A stretch of 64,000 nucleotides of DNA from Sweltsa coloradensis (GCA_024449915.1 JAMZAV010001297.1:124001-188000); one strand, 5' to 3'. Shown: positions 1 through 11,397, counted from the first letter of the stretch. Notes: generated by a model from the sequence alone, not told the origin. A program made the numbers and translations.

Positions 1-654
1 TAATAGTTATGCATGCTAAAATAATATGTTTACACGAACAACTTGTTTTAGTTGATTCAACTAAACAACAATAACTAAATTATTTAGTTAACATAACACA
101 TTATTATGCTGGCTAATTTTCCACTAAATTATTTGGTTCAGATAACTAAAAAATGTGTTCCGCCAACCAAACAGTTTTTTGAGCGTATGTTTACGCCAAT
201 GTTCTTGTTTAGAAGAGTATAGTTTCTAGGTTTGTTTATATTTCGCGTACTGTCTCTCGTATTATTCTCGTTGTGATTTGATTCACCCTGTTTTCCCCGC
301 TTTTCCCCTCAGTATGACTTGTTTGTTATCTCGTCTGTCAAGCCTAGACCTCGCAATCAGTTACCCGTCTGCATTCACAGGGTGAAGTTCGTTCTCTTGG
401 CTGCTCAGAGAGCAGATCAAATTTCTCTTTTTCGCATTCTCATATTACTATTTCTCAACTACATTCCATCAGTGCCAAGTACAGTGCATCAATTCATCTC
501 AGTTCTCACGTCGCCCGACTTCAAGCCCATACTCAAGCTCTCACAATACGTTCGCCTTCCAGTTGCTACAGCAGTCTTGGGTTCGATGCCTTCCAGGCAC
601 ATTTCTTATTTATTGCTTCTCTCCTTCTAAGCTCGAGCTTCTGTAATTCTATAC
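1..654. other. Unassigned AT-rich to mixed sequence
   Basis: No recognisable gene. Positions 72-90 are a perfect 19-bp palindrome, TAACTAAATTATTTAGTTA, in an AT-rich stretch. A pyrimidine-rich tract ending in CAG at about 291-312 looks like a 3' splice acceptor. It precedes a less AT-rich stretch (313-630) that is open in one frame for about 100 codons. The predicted peptide has no domain I recognise and no matching donor is evident, so I do not call an exon. Confidence 0.3.
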
Positions 655-660
655 TATCTC

Positions 661-1014
661 GGGTAATTATGCCGTATAGAGCCTTACGCAAAATACACTA
701 TTTTCAACACTGTGATATTCCACGAAACGCTTAGGTACGCGGGAAAGGGGGAGGGGGCGCGAAGCGCGTAAGTATTGCATAATTATTATTAAATCATACG
801 CGCTTCGCGCCCCCCCCCCCCCTCCCGCGTACCTAAGCTTTTCGGAACTCTTTCGGTTGGAATGGACAGTTTTTGATCAGTAGGTACTTTAGATTTAAAA
901 AAGCGACGTTAAAAGTTTTGTAGGTACACCTAAAAAAAACTATCCATACCAACCGAAAAATTACCAACCTTTCCACGTGTATTTTGCTTGAGGCGCTATA
1001 CGGCATTTTTACCC
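661..1014. mobile_element. MITE-like DNA element with 38-bp TIRs and 6-bp TSD
   Basis: Terminal inverted repeats at 661-698 and 977-1014 start GGGTAA and share the GCCGTATAG...CAAAATACAC core with few mismatches. The element is flanked by a perfect 6-bp direct repeat TATCTC (655-660 and 1015-1020), which reads as a target-site duplication. Inside are two more inverted pairs. One is a GC-rich snap-back at about 729-835 (TTAGGTACGCGGG and its complement around G/C homopolymers). The other pairs about 855-877 with 933-955 (GGTTGG...). There is no coding capacity. The superfamily is not determined. Confidence 0.8.
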
Positions 1015-1151
1015 TATCTCGTGGTGCGAACCCAAACTACGCCACCATGCCGACCATGCCCTGCACCTCATTCACACGCCCGCATTACATATTGCGTAAG
1101 TGCAGTTGCTAGCTCATTGCAATTATACAGTCCACAAATTACCACTTTTCT

Positions 1152-2192
1152 CAGGGCCACGGCCCAAACATCATATATATAAGTTGTGTTTAACCTTAAT
1201 TTTATAGGGGGTGAATAAAACGCTGTTTTAATGGTATATTTGAATAAGCGTAGCGAGCGAAGCGAGTGAAGCGATGACTTCAATTTCACCGACCCCCCAA
1301 AAAATTTAGCTCGGGTGTTTTTTTGTTTGTTTTTTTTTTTTTTTTTGTATTTCTGTCTGTTTGTTCGCTCTCTACCGGGCAAACGGCATATGCGATCTTA
1401 ATGAAAATTTAACAGGACCTTCGAAATCTCTGAACTTAGACTTGCTACGTTTTTGGGTACAATCGAAGAAATATTTCTCATGAATATCGTACTTTTACGA
1501 TTTTTTTCGATTTTTTGTGCGAGATTTTCGTGCCATTTGGGCCAATTCTGACCAAACGGGTGGGGCTACAACGTTAATATTATTAATGGACAATAAGGTT
1601 ATGGTGATGTAGTACATTTTGAAAGAAAAAGTTGAAAAAGTTAGCCAGAATCTACAGAAATAAAGCTTTTAATATAAGTTTTTTGATTTTTTGTGCGATA
1701 TTTTCGTGCCATTTGGGCCAATTCTGGCCAAACGGGTGGGGCTACAACGTTCATATTATACATGGGCATTAAGGTTATGGTAATCTAGTACCTTTTAAAA
1801 GAAAAAGTTGAAAAAGTTATCCAGAATCCATAGAAATATAGCTTTTAATATAAGTTTTTTACGATAAATAATACCAATTGACAAGAAACAATAGAAGCTT
1901 GACAACAATCACCTACAATGCGTAAGCAACAAAACAAAGCACTTGTAAAAGTAAAGATATCCCACGCAAACTAAAAACTTCAAAAAGCTCATCCATCAAC
2001 GCGGCGGGACTTTAGCGTTTTCCTAGTGTATATAAAATATTAATACCATTTGCATTCCCCCCCCCCCCCCCAGGGCCACGGCCCAAACATCATATATATA
2101 AGTTGTGTTTAACCTTAATTTTATAGGGGGTGAATAAAACGCTGTTTTAATGGTATATATGTATATAAAATATTAATACCATTTGCATTCCC
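1152..2192. repeat. Tandem-duplicated flank: filled site then empty site
   Basis: The segment 1152-1239 recurs essentially identically at 2071-2158. The segment 2027-2060 (TGTATATAAAATATTAATAC...) recurs at 2159-2192. In the first copy these two blocks are separated by the 786-bp element at 1241-2026; in the second they are contiguous. The second copy therefore reads as the uninterrupted target. The join between copies lies in a run of about 14 C (2057-2070). The pair is either a true tandem duplication or two alleles concatenated during assembly. Confidence 0.75.
1241..2026 (+). mobile_element. Helitron-like non-autonomous element (HINE-type), copy A1
   Basis: The 5' end is TGAATAAGCG followed by a TAGCGAGCG-type minisatellite. 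The 3' end is a hairpin with stem AACGC/GCGTT and then TTTTCCTAG. The inverted copy of the 5' end, GCTCATCCA, lies at 1987-1995, about 30 bp inside the 3' end. The flanking bases are T (1240) and T (2027), with no target duplication. The interior holds a poly-T tract and two tandem units of about 175 bp (roughly 1514-1690 and 1692-1865). There is no coding capacity. Structure matches the asymmetric terminal inverted repeats described for Helentron-associated elements. Confidence 0.75.
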
Positions 2193-2301
2193 ATAATAAA
2201 CATGTGACGGGTTACTTATAAATGCATGCGAGAGTGACGGAATGAACATCTGCCACATAGTACGTGTGTAGTAGTCACACTCTAAGCGCATTACTAAGTA
2301 A

Positions 2302-2990
2302 TTAGGAGGAAACGCCAAGGTCGTTGTTAGACGAGTGAGTGAGCCACGTGAAGAGTGCCCGGTAACATTCCCTTTCATCCCCCTACCTAAGGCTGGATCG
2401 AGCATGGGTCTTTCCTCCCTAGCCTATCTATGCTTGAGTGGTGCATTATGGCCTTACAGTTGACGCGCCCTTGTACATACTAAATCCAAACCCCTATAAT
2501 TTATACCTATATATCAATCAACTTAAATGCAAATGTTCCCGTGTACTCAACACATCGGGAAAGAATTTGTAATTTCTGGACTGAATTGAAAAAAAATATA
2601 TAGAAAAAGTTTTGAAATGAATTGTTATACAATGGAAAACAAAGCTAGTACGAAATACGTGTAAAGATTGCATGGTTTCCTCAATCTCCCAGCTCTTTTT
2701 GGGAGTACCATGAGCGTGCAAGATTCGATACACCTTGGTCACTGTATGCAATTTTCACAGCCTGACAAATAATTAAAAAAATAATCTATAAAAATAAAAC
2801 CATTGTCGTTAAATTAAATCCTACACATTTGAAGCCTATTTTTCAATTTATGACTTCTTGTAGGTTTAAATCGCAATGGATCCAACTGATATTGTTAGAA
2901 GTTCTCAGTTAACTCGTACCGGATGTATGTTTAAAATTTTAGCGCAATCTATTTAGCGATTCAGCTGATTTTTATAGTACACACACACAG
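2302..2990 (-). repeat. Dispersed repeat family C, copy 1 (Helitron-like 3' end at left)
   Basis: It matches 42028-42760 over most of its length in the same orientation, with about 108 bp missing near 2559. Read on the minus strand, its left end is a CTCGTCTAACAACG...CGTT stem-loop and then CCTAA, followed by T. This is the same terminal architecture as the TGGATGAG family. Two weak open frames inside are not genes. The far boundary (2940-2990) is approximate. Confidence 0.6.
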
Positions 2991-3007
2991 AATCACAGAA
3001 TAAGCCG

Positions 3008-3586
3008 CCGGCAAACGGCATATGCGATCGTGATGAAAATTGGAGGGGACCTTCGAAATCTCTAAACTTAGTCCTTCCACGTTTTTGGGTACGATCAAAG
3101 AAATATTTCTCATGAATATCGCACTTTTACATTTTTTCAGATTTTAATGTGATATTTTCGTGACATTTTGACCGATTCTGACCAAACGGGTCGGCCTATA
3201 ACGTTCATATTTTACATGGTCATTAAGGTAATGGTGATGTAATACCTTTTGAAAGAAAAAGTTGAAAAAGTTAGACAGAATGTATAGAAATAAAGGTTTT
3301 AATATAAGATTTTCGAGGTGTATAAAAATTAGCAAGGAAGTATAGAAACTTGACAACAATCAACTACAATGCGTACAAAAATTAAGTCTTCGGGCCTCCA
3401 AATATTTTACATTCTATTTATTGGTGTTACAGTAGCAATTAGTACTTATTTTTAAAAATAATTATATTAATTTAACAAAAATTATTTTGCATTGGAACTT
3501 GAAGTAAAGAGATCCCACTCATACTAAAAACTTTAAAAAGTTCATCCATCAACGCGACTATAAAAAGCATTCGCGAAGCGGCCTAG
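3008..3586 (+). mobile_element. Helitron-like element, family A copy 2, 5'-truncated
   Basis: The body matches 1380-2026 (GCAAACGGCATATGCGATC... through the ACTTTAAAAAGTTCATCCA 3' subterminal repeat). It carries an insertion of about 110 bp at roughly 3378-3488. The 3' end (CAACGCGACTATAAAAAGC...GGCCTAG) is the alternative hairpin version also seen at 9340 and 30006. The last base of CCTAG is 3586. A single C separates it from the next element, which starts at 3588, so the two copies are head-to-tail. Confidence 0.6.
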
Positions 3587-3587
3587 C

Positions 3588-4191
3588 TGGATGAGCGAAG
3601 CGAAGATTCCATTTCACTACACTGGAGAAAAAATTCCGGAATGTTTTTTTTTTCTTTCTTTTTTTTTGTATTTTTGTGTGTCTGTTAACACGATTCCGGC
3701 TAAACCGATACTCTGATTGTGATGAAATTTTATGGAGGCCTTCGAAATCTCTGAACTTAGAACTGCCACTTTTTTGAGCGCAATCGGAAAATTTTTTCTC
3801 ATAAAAAACGCAATTTTACGATTTTTTTCGAATTTTAAAAAAATTCTTCGACTTATAACTCCTACATGCTTTATCCGATTTTAATGATTTTTTTCACAGA
3901 ACCCTTATTGTATGAATTAATAGATAAGTTTTAAATTTGAGCGCAATCGAGAAATTATTTCTTATAAAAATCGCAATTTTACGATTTTTTTATTTTTTTT
4001 AACAATTGCAATTAATTTAAAAAAATTAAAAAATTAAAGTTAATTTTTAATTTAATTTAATTTAATTTTTTTTCAATTCAACTTAGTAATGATTTTTCCA
4101 CAGAACAACAGAAAATTTGCATAACACATGGCAGCTCAATGCACCAATTACGCTCATTCAACAACGCGGCGGGACTTAAGCGTTTTCCTAG
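3588..4191 (+). mobile_element. Helitron-like element, family B copy 1
   Basis: Starts TGGATGAGCGAAGCGAAG and ends GGGACTTAAGCGTTTTCCTAG|T. The inverted subterminal repeat CGCTCATTCA lies just before the terminal stem-loop. The body has runs of poly-T and repeated oligo-T/GCGATTTT motifs. The apparent 61-codon minus-strand frame at 3617-3802 is a by-product of the repeat and recurs in every B copy. Confidence 0.7.
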
Positions 4192-4252
4192 TGTAGAAAA
4201 TATGTAACCACAAAAGTATTAAATTAATGGATGTATGTAAACATGGTTGTAA

Positions 4253-5040
4253 CTAGGAAAACGCTTAAGTCCCGCCGCGTTGTTGGATGAGCGTAATTGG
4301 TGCATTGAGCTGCCATGTGTTACGCGGATTTTCTGTTGTTCTGTGAAAAAATCATTACTACTTAGTCGAAGATTTTTTTTTAATTAAATTAAATTAAATA
4401 AAAAAATAACTTAATTTTTTTGATTAATCATAATTTTTAAAAAAGAAAAAAATCGTAAAATTGCAATTTTCATAAGAAATAAATATTAGATTGCGCTCAA
4501 ATTTAACACGAATATATTAATTCATATAATTAAGGTTCTGTGAAAAAATAATTACAATAGGATAAAGCATGTAGGTGTAATAAGTCAAAGAATTGTTTTA
4601 AAAAAGAAAAAACCCATAAAATTTCGATTTTCATGAGAAATAATTTTTCGATTACGCCTTAATTTCGCACGATTATCTTAATTCATGAAATTAAGGTTCT
4701 GCGAAAAAATCATTACAATCGGATAAAGCATGTAGGTGTTATGAGTCGAAGAAAGTTTTTAAAAATCGAAAAAAATCGTAAAATTGCGTTTTTTATGAGA
4801 AAAAAATTCCCGATTGCGCTCAAAAACGTGGCAGTTCTAAGTTCAGAGATTTCGAAGGCCTCCATGAAATTTCATCGCAATCGGAGTATCGGTTTAGCCG
4901 GAATCGTGTTAACAGACACACAAAAATACAGAAAGAAAGAAAGAAAGAAAGAAAAAAAAAAAAAAACGTTCCGGATTTTTTTCTCCAGTGTAGTGAAATG
5001 GAATCTTCGCTTCGCTCGCTACGCTCGCTACGCTCATCCA
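4253..5040 (-). mobile_element. Helitron-like element, family B copy 2, inverted relative to copy 1
   Basis: Read on the minus strand it starts TGGATGAGCG at 5040 and ends TTTTCCTAG at 4253, followed by T. It lies 61 bp from copy 1 in the opposite orientation, so the pair forms an approximately 1.4-kb inverted repeat. The body contains three related units of about 162 bp (around 4451-4610, 4610-4770, and a diverged third). Each contains AAAATTGCGATTTTCATGAG-like and GGATAAAGCATGTAGGTG-like blocks. The 131-codon plus-strand frame here is repeat-derived and not a gene. Confidence 0.75.
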
Positions 5041-5375
5041 AAAATGATGATGCAAAATGTTGGTGGAATATGCTTCAGAACAGTGGACACAATTTTGTCG
5101 ATTATCATAGGGGGTAAGACACTTGGGAACGGCTGAATGTATATTGTATATTCCGAGTAGAAGACCAACGACGTGCCATTGTTCGACAGGGATGTTATAT
5201 CTCCTTGCGAAATCGGCTTTACAAGGTTGGTATATGAGTGTACCTCATTCTCATCATCTCTCCCAGCTCAGAGCGGATGGTCGGATCATTAATCAATACC
5301 TTTTGCCAGTCTTCGCGTAACACAAAAGCCTCACAAAACAGTACTTCAACATTCTAAAAACAAACTATGATCCCG
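5041..5375. other. Unassigned intergenic sequence
   Basis: No repeat partner elsewhere in the window and no convincing coding frame. A 65-codon frame at 5123-5320 has no recognisable motif. Confidence 0.3.
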
Positions 5376-5510
5376 CTATTGAAACCCGTCTGTTTTTAAT
5401 TCATTCGGAAGAGCATTCCATTTCCATGTGCAGGCTGATCTTTTGTAACATCCATTTTGATATGCAGATGTTCTAGTCCTTGGAGGAATCAAGACAATGC
5501 CATTGTCATT
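5376..5510 (-). pseudogene. Non-LTR retrotransposon ORF2 C-terminal fragment
   Basis: The minus-strand translation ends in the pattern SACTWKWNALPNELKT, then a stop. The aromatic-W-N-x-LP-x-E/D-L/I-K motif is the usual C-terminus of CR1/L2/Jockey-like ORF2 proteins, the cysteine/linker region after reverse transcriptase. Only about 45 codons are readable; a stop (complement of 5376-5378) and frame loss follow. No reverse transcriptase motif remains upstream, so this is a strongly truncated relic. The clade cannot be assigned. The motif is short, so chance resemblance is possible but unlikely. Confidence 0.5.
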
Positions 5511-6695
5511 TCGAAGTAAAGCTGCCTTTCGCTAATGGAAATTCTAATTAACGGATCTGCATCAACCTGGCCAGACTCTGCATACCCCTCAACAACTTAA
5601 AACATCAGCTTGATTACAAAAAAAAATTGGATTGTAGGAAGTAGCACTGGGTTAAATACTAGTCTTACCTTAAATCATTTTAATGGTTCTATTCTGTACT
5701 CATTCAAGTTTACACAGATTTTACTGAGGAGTTAGATGTAACGCTGGAATGACATGATTAAAACAGATCCAATAAAGAGTAAAGTTAACGATAACATGTA
5801 GAATATATTGTGCATGTTCATAAATGTATTTTTATAGTATATTTGATTAATTTTGATGTAATGTTATATAAAATATTTTATGGTAGGGCCTATGTTTTAT
5901 TTCTTTAAAATTTTGTCGTATATGTATAGATATAAACAAAAAATAATTGCTACGAAACACTATATTAAATTTATAGTAAAACACAATAAAATCTTCTTTA
6001 AAAACGAAACAATTTTGCTATATAAATATATCAAGAGAGAGAGAGAGAGGGGGGGGAGGTAGAATGAGAGAGACGCCCAGACTTTTCGCCGGGTCTACGT
6101 ATCGTGGCCAAACCGTAGCATGGAAACCATTGAGAGCGATGCAAGTTAAAACTCATTTCAACCAGCGAGGTACAATCAACTCTATAATTGGGACGCATCT
6201 CGCAGTTTTGATGAGAATGGTGAGGCAACCACAATATCCAATATCAGCAGAAATAAGTCAACCCATGCAGACACGGAGGGACGCCTCTTTCACTTTGAAC
6301 AAGAACCATCCATGTGAGAGCCACGATGTCAGATAAAACAGGTCACATCATACAGATACGGAGCCGGACTGACCACTAGGATGAACGGTACAACCCGAAA
6401 CAGGCCATCGAAAGGAGACAGGAGCCAGAGTAATAAGCAAACAGGGTTGGGTAGTTGATGCTTTTTATTTATTATTGTTAACTTCTATTGTGTTGGTGGG
6501 TTTTATTTTGTCATTGTATATTATATTTTCAGTTTTCATTAACTTCCCCGATGCGGAGTTCGTGTTTGACAGCCTAACGAGCTTATAACATCGCCTTTAA
6601 CATTCCCAATTGATTTTACGTCTATTGTAATTAGAATGAAAACTGATTTACAGAGGAGGGCTTGTTAATCATTTCATCACCGAACTAACTTCGTC
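5511..6695. other. Unassigned AT-rich stretch with a GA microsatellite
   Basis: (GA)n followed by G8 lies at 6034-6059. The stretch 6060-6440 is less AT-rich, and its frames vaguely recall the C-terminus of a retroelement protein, but stops interrupt each frame. No call is made. Nothing is recognised in 5520-6030 or 6450-6695. Confidence 0.3.
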
Positions 6696-7287
6696 TTAAG
6701 ACAATTCGACCGCATGTTTTTATTTTCCAAAATATGCGATCTAGTCAAAATATAGTGAATGGCTTTGAAACCTGGCTCTTTTAGAAAATCAAAACTATTT
6801 TTATTTTATTATTTCTGATTCGGTACACGGCCAATATCGCCACCTCAAAATAATTTCAAACTTCATTCCACCAAGGCACACTATTCAACGTAGGGTGTTG
6901 TGTTTTTGTGACATTAATTTTCAACTGGTTATATCTATAGACTGAATGAGAGAAAAAAGATTTTTTTAACAAATAGAATTTTGTGAATTTTTGCGTTTGG
7001 TGGTACAAATCGGTTCAAAACACCATTTTTTTCCTCCCAGTCAGCCTATAGAAAACCAGTTGAAAATTAATGCTACAAAAACACAACACCCTACGTTGAA
7101 CGGTTTGCCTTGGCAAATTGAAGTTTGAAATTATTTTGAGGTGGCGATATTGGTCGTGTACCGGATCAGAAAAATTTGAAAAAAGTATTTTTGATTTTCT
7201 TAAACAGTCTGGTTTTAAAGCCATTCACTATATTTTGACTTGGTAGCATATTTTAGAAAATAGAAAAACACGGTCGAATAGCCTTAA
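6696..7287. mobile_element. Foldback MITE with about 240-bp arms, TTAA at both ends
   Basis: The left arm 6696-6965 (TTAAGACAATTCGACCG...) is the reverse complement of the right arm 7026-7287 (...CGGTCGAATAGCCTTAA), with scattered mismatches and a loop of about 60 bp. TTAA at both ends (6696-6699, 7284-7287) is compatible with the target preference of piggyBac- or Kolobok-type transposases. The identity is inferred only from the ends. There is no coding capacity. Confidence 0.65.
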
Positions 7288-8215
7288 TTAAATAGTTGTA
7301 AAATTCCATTTGAATTCAATGTTTTTCTTACGAATTTTGTCATAAAAAATATCGTGATTTTTGTGAAATTTTTTATTTTAAATAAATCCTTAATTTTTAA
7401 TAAAAAATTTTAATTTAAAGTGCATTTCTGAAACCAGATGTTTTTCTGAATTTTTGCATATTTTACATTTTGTGTATCTCAAACAAATAACACCAGTACT
7501 GAAGATTTGTTATTTTTCCGGGACAAACCAAATTTTTCCGTTTTTAGCTTTTTAAGCACCTGTGTATTTTCAATCTACTCTAAAAAAGGCAATATTCATC
7601 CCATTGAATTGGGAAAAATCTACATATTTTTTATTTGCCAAAAAAATTGGAGATAAACTTAAAAACCAAAAATGTACCCTCAATTTAAAAAAAAATATCT
7701 GTTGCCATATGACTACACTGGTAACGAAAGGGTTGAGGATGGTGTTTACAAATCTAATTCAAGTGAACATTTCACACTAAAAACCCAAAACCCGCACCAT
7801 TTTGTAAAATCTTTCTGTGTTTTACAAATAGTCTTCTTTTTCTTCTTCTTCTTTAACAGAAGATTTGTTAAACACAAAGTGTGTAGAATGAGGTAGCATC
7901 GAAAATGGCAATTAACGAGGTTTAACTTTAGTCAGGCGAATCATTGGTGCGCTCGACTGAATCGGCACAAACAGTGACAAAAACCACATTATTGCGTCGC
8001 TACTTCTCACATTATATACACTAATGATCAACATGGATTCGTTAGTTCACAATGATCTATAGAAACGAGTTGTATAAACAAATTCAACACAATACTGTTC
8101 ACCCTCCCAACCCTCTCTAATTAAGGGGCTGACCTGAATATCTGGCCGAACAATCACCCGGCGGATAAAACTTTGGAGGACGTAGGAATATCGGATAGCT
8201 ACAACAAGCAAAATT
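7288..8215. other. Unassigned, mostly AT-rich
   Basis: 7290-7860 is AT-rich with short frames of low complexity. 7890-8200 is more balanced in composition. No repeat partner and no coding motif is seen. Confidence 0.3.
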
Positions 8216-8545
8216 GTCCAGGAAAGATAGCTTTTACCAGGACAAAATTCTGAACAAGCTGAAAGTTTGCACACAGACTTAGTAGACAAATTGACCGTAC
8301 TGAATAATTGTGATAAGTCCGAAAAGATCCATTGCCTGCGTCTCGATATATGATGACAAAAGGGCGTAAGGGACAAAAATAAGATATTTTCAATTTATTT
8401 ATTTTTTAACATCCACATCCAACACAACAAGTAATCAAGTACTCATTCGGCTAAAAAGTAAAGAGCTTCCCTAACCTTTATACCCGTGGCGTCAAAAAGT
8501 CGTAGATGACAAAAATATGTAAATTTCAATATCCACGCACTGTCT
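8216..8545 (+). repeat. Fragment of long-TIR family F
   Basis: Resembles the outer part of the terminal repeat at 39503-39760. Shared blocks are ACCAGGACAAAATTCTGAAC..., GCACACAGACT... and GATGACAAAAGGGCGTAAG. The overlapping minus-strand frames of 64 and 109 codons are repeat-derived. Confidence 0.55.
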
Positions 8546-8591
8546 TTTCAACGAACATAATAATAATATGTGAATTTTTTTAAGTATTCAT

Positions 8592-9340
8592 TGGATAAGC
8601 ATTGCGAGCGTAGCGAAAGAAGAGAGCGAAGCGAAGATTCCATTTCACTACACTAGAGAAAAAAATCCGGAATGTTTTTTTTTCTTTTATTTCTTTTTTT
8701 GGTATTTGTGTGTGTTTGTTAACACGATTCCGACTTAACCGATACTCCAATTGCAATAAAATTTTCTGGAGACCTTTGAAATCTCTGAACTTAGAACTGC
8801 CACGTTTTTGAGCGCAATCGAAAAATTATTTCTCATTAAAATCGCAATTTTACTATTTTGTTTATTTTAAAAAAATTCTTCGACTTATAACACATACAAG
8901 CTTCATCCGATTATAACGGTTTTTTCATAGAACCTTAATTTTATGAATTTATATATTCGTGTGAGTTTTGAGCGCAATCATAAAATTGTTCTCGTGAAAA
9001 TCGCAATTTTACGATTTTTTCGAACTTTCTTCGACTTTTAATACCTACATGCTTTATCCGATTGCTATGATTTTTTCACAGAACCTTAATGTTATGAATT
9101 AATATATTCGAGTGAAATTTGAGCGCAACCAAAAAATAATTCTCTTGAAAATCGCAATTTTACGATTTTAATTTTTTCATTTTTTAAATAACGAATTTTT
9201 TCGTATTATAAAAAAATTCTTCGACTAGGTAATGATTTTTTCACAGAACAACAGAAAATCTGCACATCATATGGCAGCTCAATGCACCAATTACGCTCAT
9301 CCAACAACACGCCTGAAAAAGCGTTTGCGAATCTTCCTAG
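8592..9340 (+). mobile_element. Helitron-like element, family B copy 3
   Basis: Starts TGGATAAGCATTGCGAGCG after a T and ends GCGAATCTTCCTAG before a T. The subterminal inverted repeat CGCTCATCCA is at about 9294-9303. The terminal stem-loop is the CGCCTGAAAAAGCG version, shared with 3586 and 30006. The interior holds three related units of roughly 160 bp built on GCAATTTTACGATTTT and GCTTTATCCGATT. Confidence 0.75.
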
Positions 9341-9897
9341 TATGACACAATAGCACAAATAACAAAGCAACCCGAGATTGCTCTGCTCCGTTTTGAAGCG
9401 AAGTACTGATCGCTCCATGTATTTGTTGAACACAGCGGCGTTCCTGAATATCGGATCGCTTGCAGTTACGCCAAGATGTAGTGTATGACGACCGCGGTAG
9501 CATATTTTAGAGCGTAGGCCCGAGGGATAAAACACCAAGTCCCTCTTGATAGTAACATTTTAAAACTTTTTCGACTTATTTAATATTAATATATAATGTC
9601 TGTTGAAAGCCCTCTTTGCAAGCACCAGTCGAAATTATAGGTTTACAATATTTAAGAGCTTACATTTGCGTGAGTTTTATACCTTTTTATTATTTTAATT
9701 ATTCATGTTTTGCACAGCAACGAAGCTCCATGATACTTATATTTTTATATAACAACTTAATAACTTAATATACCGCCCTAGATTCAAGTAGGTTCCCAAG
9801 GATGGTTCACGTCCTTAGCATTTACAGATTTAAGCGACAGTTTTGCGCAGGAAGGAAAGCACAATCTGTGGGAAACACACAGGCGTGTAGGAACTAA
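9341..9897. other. Unassigned
   Basis: Minus-strand open frames at 9206-9538 run out of the Helitron-like element into unique sequence and show no domain. The rest is AT-rich with no partner in the window. Confidence 0.3.
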
Positions 9898-10340
9898 TTT
9901 TGTCTCACCATAAGCTGAAGCCCGGCGTTTTAGGGTTCAAAGAAACTAGATGTCGCTGCTCTATTTTGAAAGGTTTTAAACCGTCCGAATTTGACGGGAA
10001 GGAGGGCCTCTCCGTAATAACAATTACAATGTACAATCCATCCGATTGCAAGTTGGTTGCAACCTCCCGAGTATCGAAACCGTCCAGGGTTTAGGTTTAC
10101 TCTTTTGCTGGGCCTAACATTACTATAATGCCGCGCAAGATCAACGTTTCAATTACACTCGCTCCACCAATATCATCCCTCATACAAGATATAGGGCCAG
10201 GTCGCACTGATGTGACCCGTACTTAACTGCTCTGGCGGAGTCCCCTTCAGCTGTCAAACACTGATACGTTTACACGTGACCACCACAGCCTTTCGCTCTT
10301 TGAACCCGCAAAACGCCGGGTCAGATATGGTGAGACAAAG
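9898..10340. mobile_element. MITE with about 44-bp TIRs
   Basis: The left end TTTGTCTCACCATA... (9898-9945) is matched by the complement at 10293-10340 (...TATGGTGAGACAAAG), including CCCGGCGTTTT and GGTTCAAAG. The interior is more balanced in GC than its surroundings and has no coding motif. No clear target duplication. Confidence 0.65.
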
Positions 10341-10490
10341 TATACGTTTTTCGTGTGGAGGGGGGTAAGTGGGAGGGGGGGGGGAAACAAATAAAAAGTT
10401 CAGCACCCCGATGATCGTTTTTGTTTCTTCACGCGCAGGAGGGGGGGGGGGGGGGGGAGAGTTGGGGCCTTCCTGCGCTCTAACCAACCT
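10341..10490. other. G-run stretch with quadruplex potential
   Basis: Several G tracts occur on the plus strand: GGAGGGGGGTAAGTGGGA and then a run of about 10 G near 10375-10384, and a run of about 17 G at 10441-10457. They could form G-quadruplexes. They are also regions where sequencing and assembly length errors are likely. Confidence 0.5.
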
Positions 10491-11397
10491 GCAGGCCTAA
10501 AAACATTTTGTCTCCAATACATTCCAGGATATTCGTAATTTGTACGAGGATGTCAAATTAATGTTTAATATAACAACTTTCAAATCTCCTGATAATTTGC
10601 CTAGCATATTAACAAAAATGACCCTTTAAATGTCAGGAAAAATCATTCGGGGAGACTCCTTTATGTATCCAGATCAATACCAACCCTCGAAAAATACAAA
10701 ACAAATGAAAATATAAAACATATTTCAAAACAACCAATTATATAATTTATTTTTGTCTCGTCTCTTATGTTTCATGTATTTTTTCATTTTTTAGAAGCAT
10801 TTTTTTAGAGAATTGACGAGGATCGCCAAAGTGTGCTGCCCTGATAGAAAATTATTCCTCTAGTATTTTCAGTTTTCACCCTTAGTCAGTTGCGGAGTGT
10901 AATTTAAAACAATTTTTGTTGTGTTTAAAATTTTCTCAAATCACCGCGGCCTCTGAGTATCCATAGACCAATGAAGTGTGAGACAGGGAATTTTTCTTAA
11001 ACTTCAATATCACATAAAAGAAGTAAGGGAATCAGTTAATCAACATTTTATTTCAAGAGCAACGATATTTATACCATTAATAATTCAATATTTCCATATT
11101 TTCATGCGAGGGAAAATGTACTCTATGTGAACATTTCATTTTATATTCCTTATGAAATGTAAGAGAGAATTTACATCGTTGATATCGAGTGCAATATAAT
11201 GAACGATAACAGTGGTCTAATAATGTTGCTCCCTATGTTCAAGTGGGGCTTTGTCCTGTCTGGCTTAATTACCTTCCACGTGCATGGTCGCCACGCAACG
11301 ATACCACTCGCTAAGTACCTATTAATTACGCTTGTTCGTTGGCCGTCGAGAACGAAGACACTTGATTAAAAACAAAGGAACAACGAGGTTTAATTTA

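Noticed and set aside
319..630. 103-codon frame as a gene
   Set aside because: Hydrophobic, unrecognised peptide, no homologous motif, and alternative frames equally open in part.
8047..8393. Minus-strand frames of 109 and 64 codons
   Set aside because: They lie in a family F terminal-repeat fragment that recurs at 39.5 and 44.6 kb without conserved frame.
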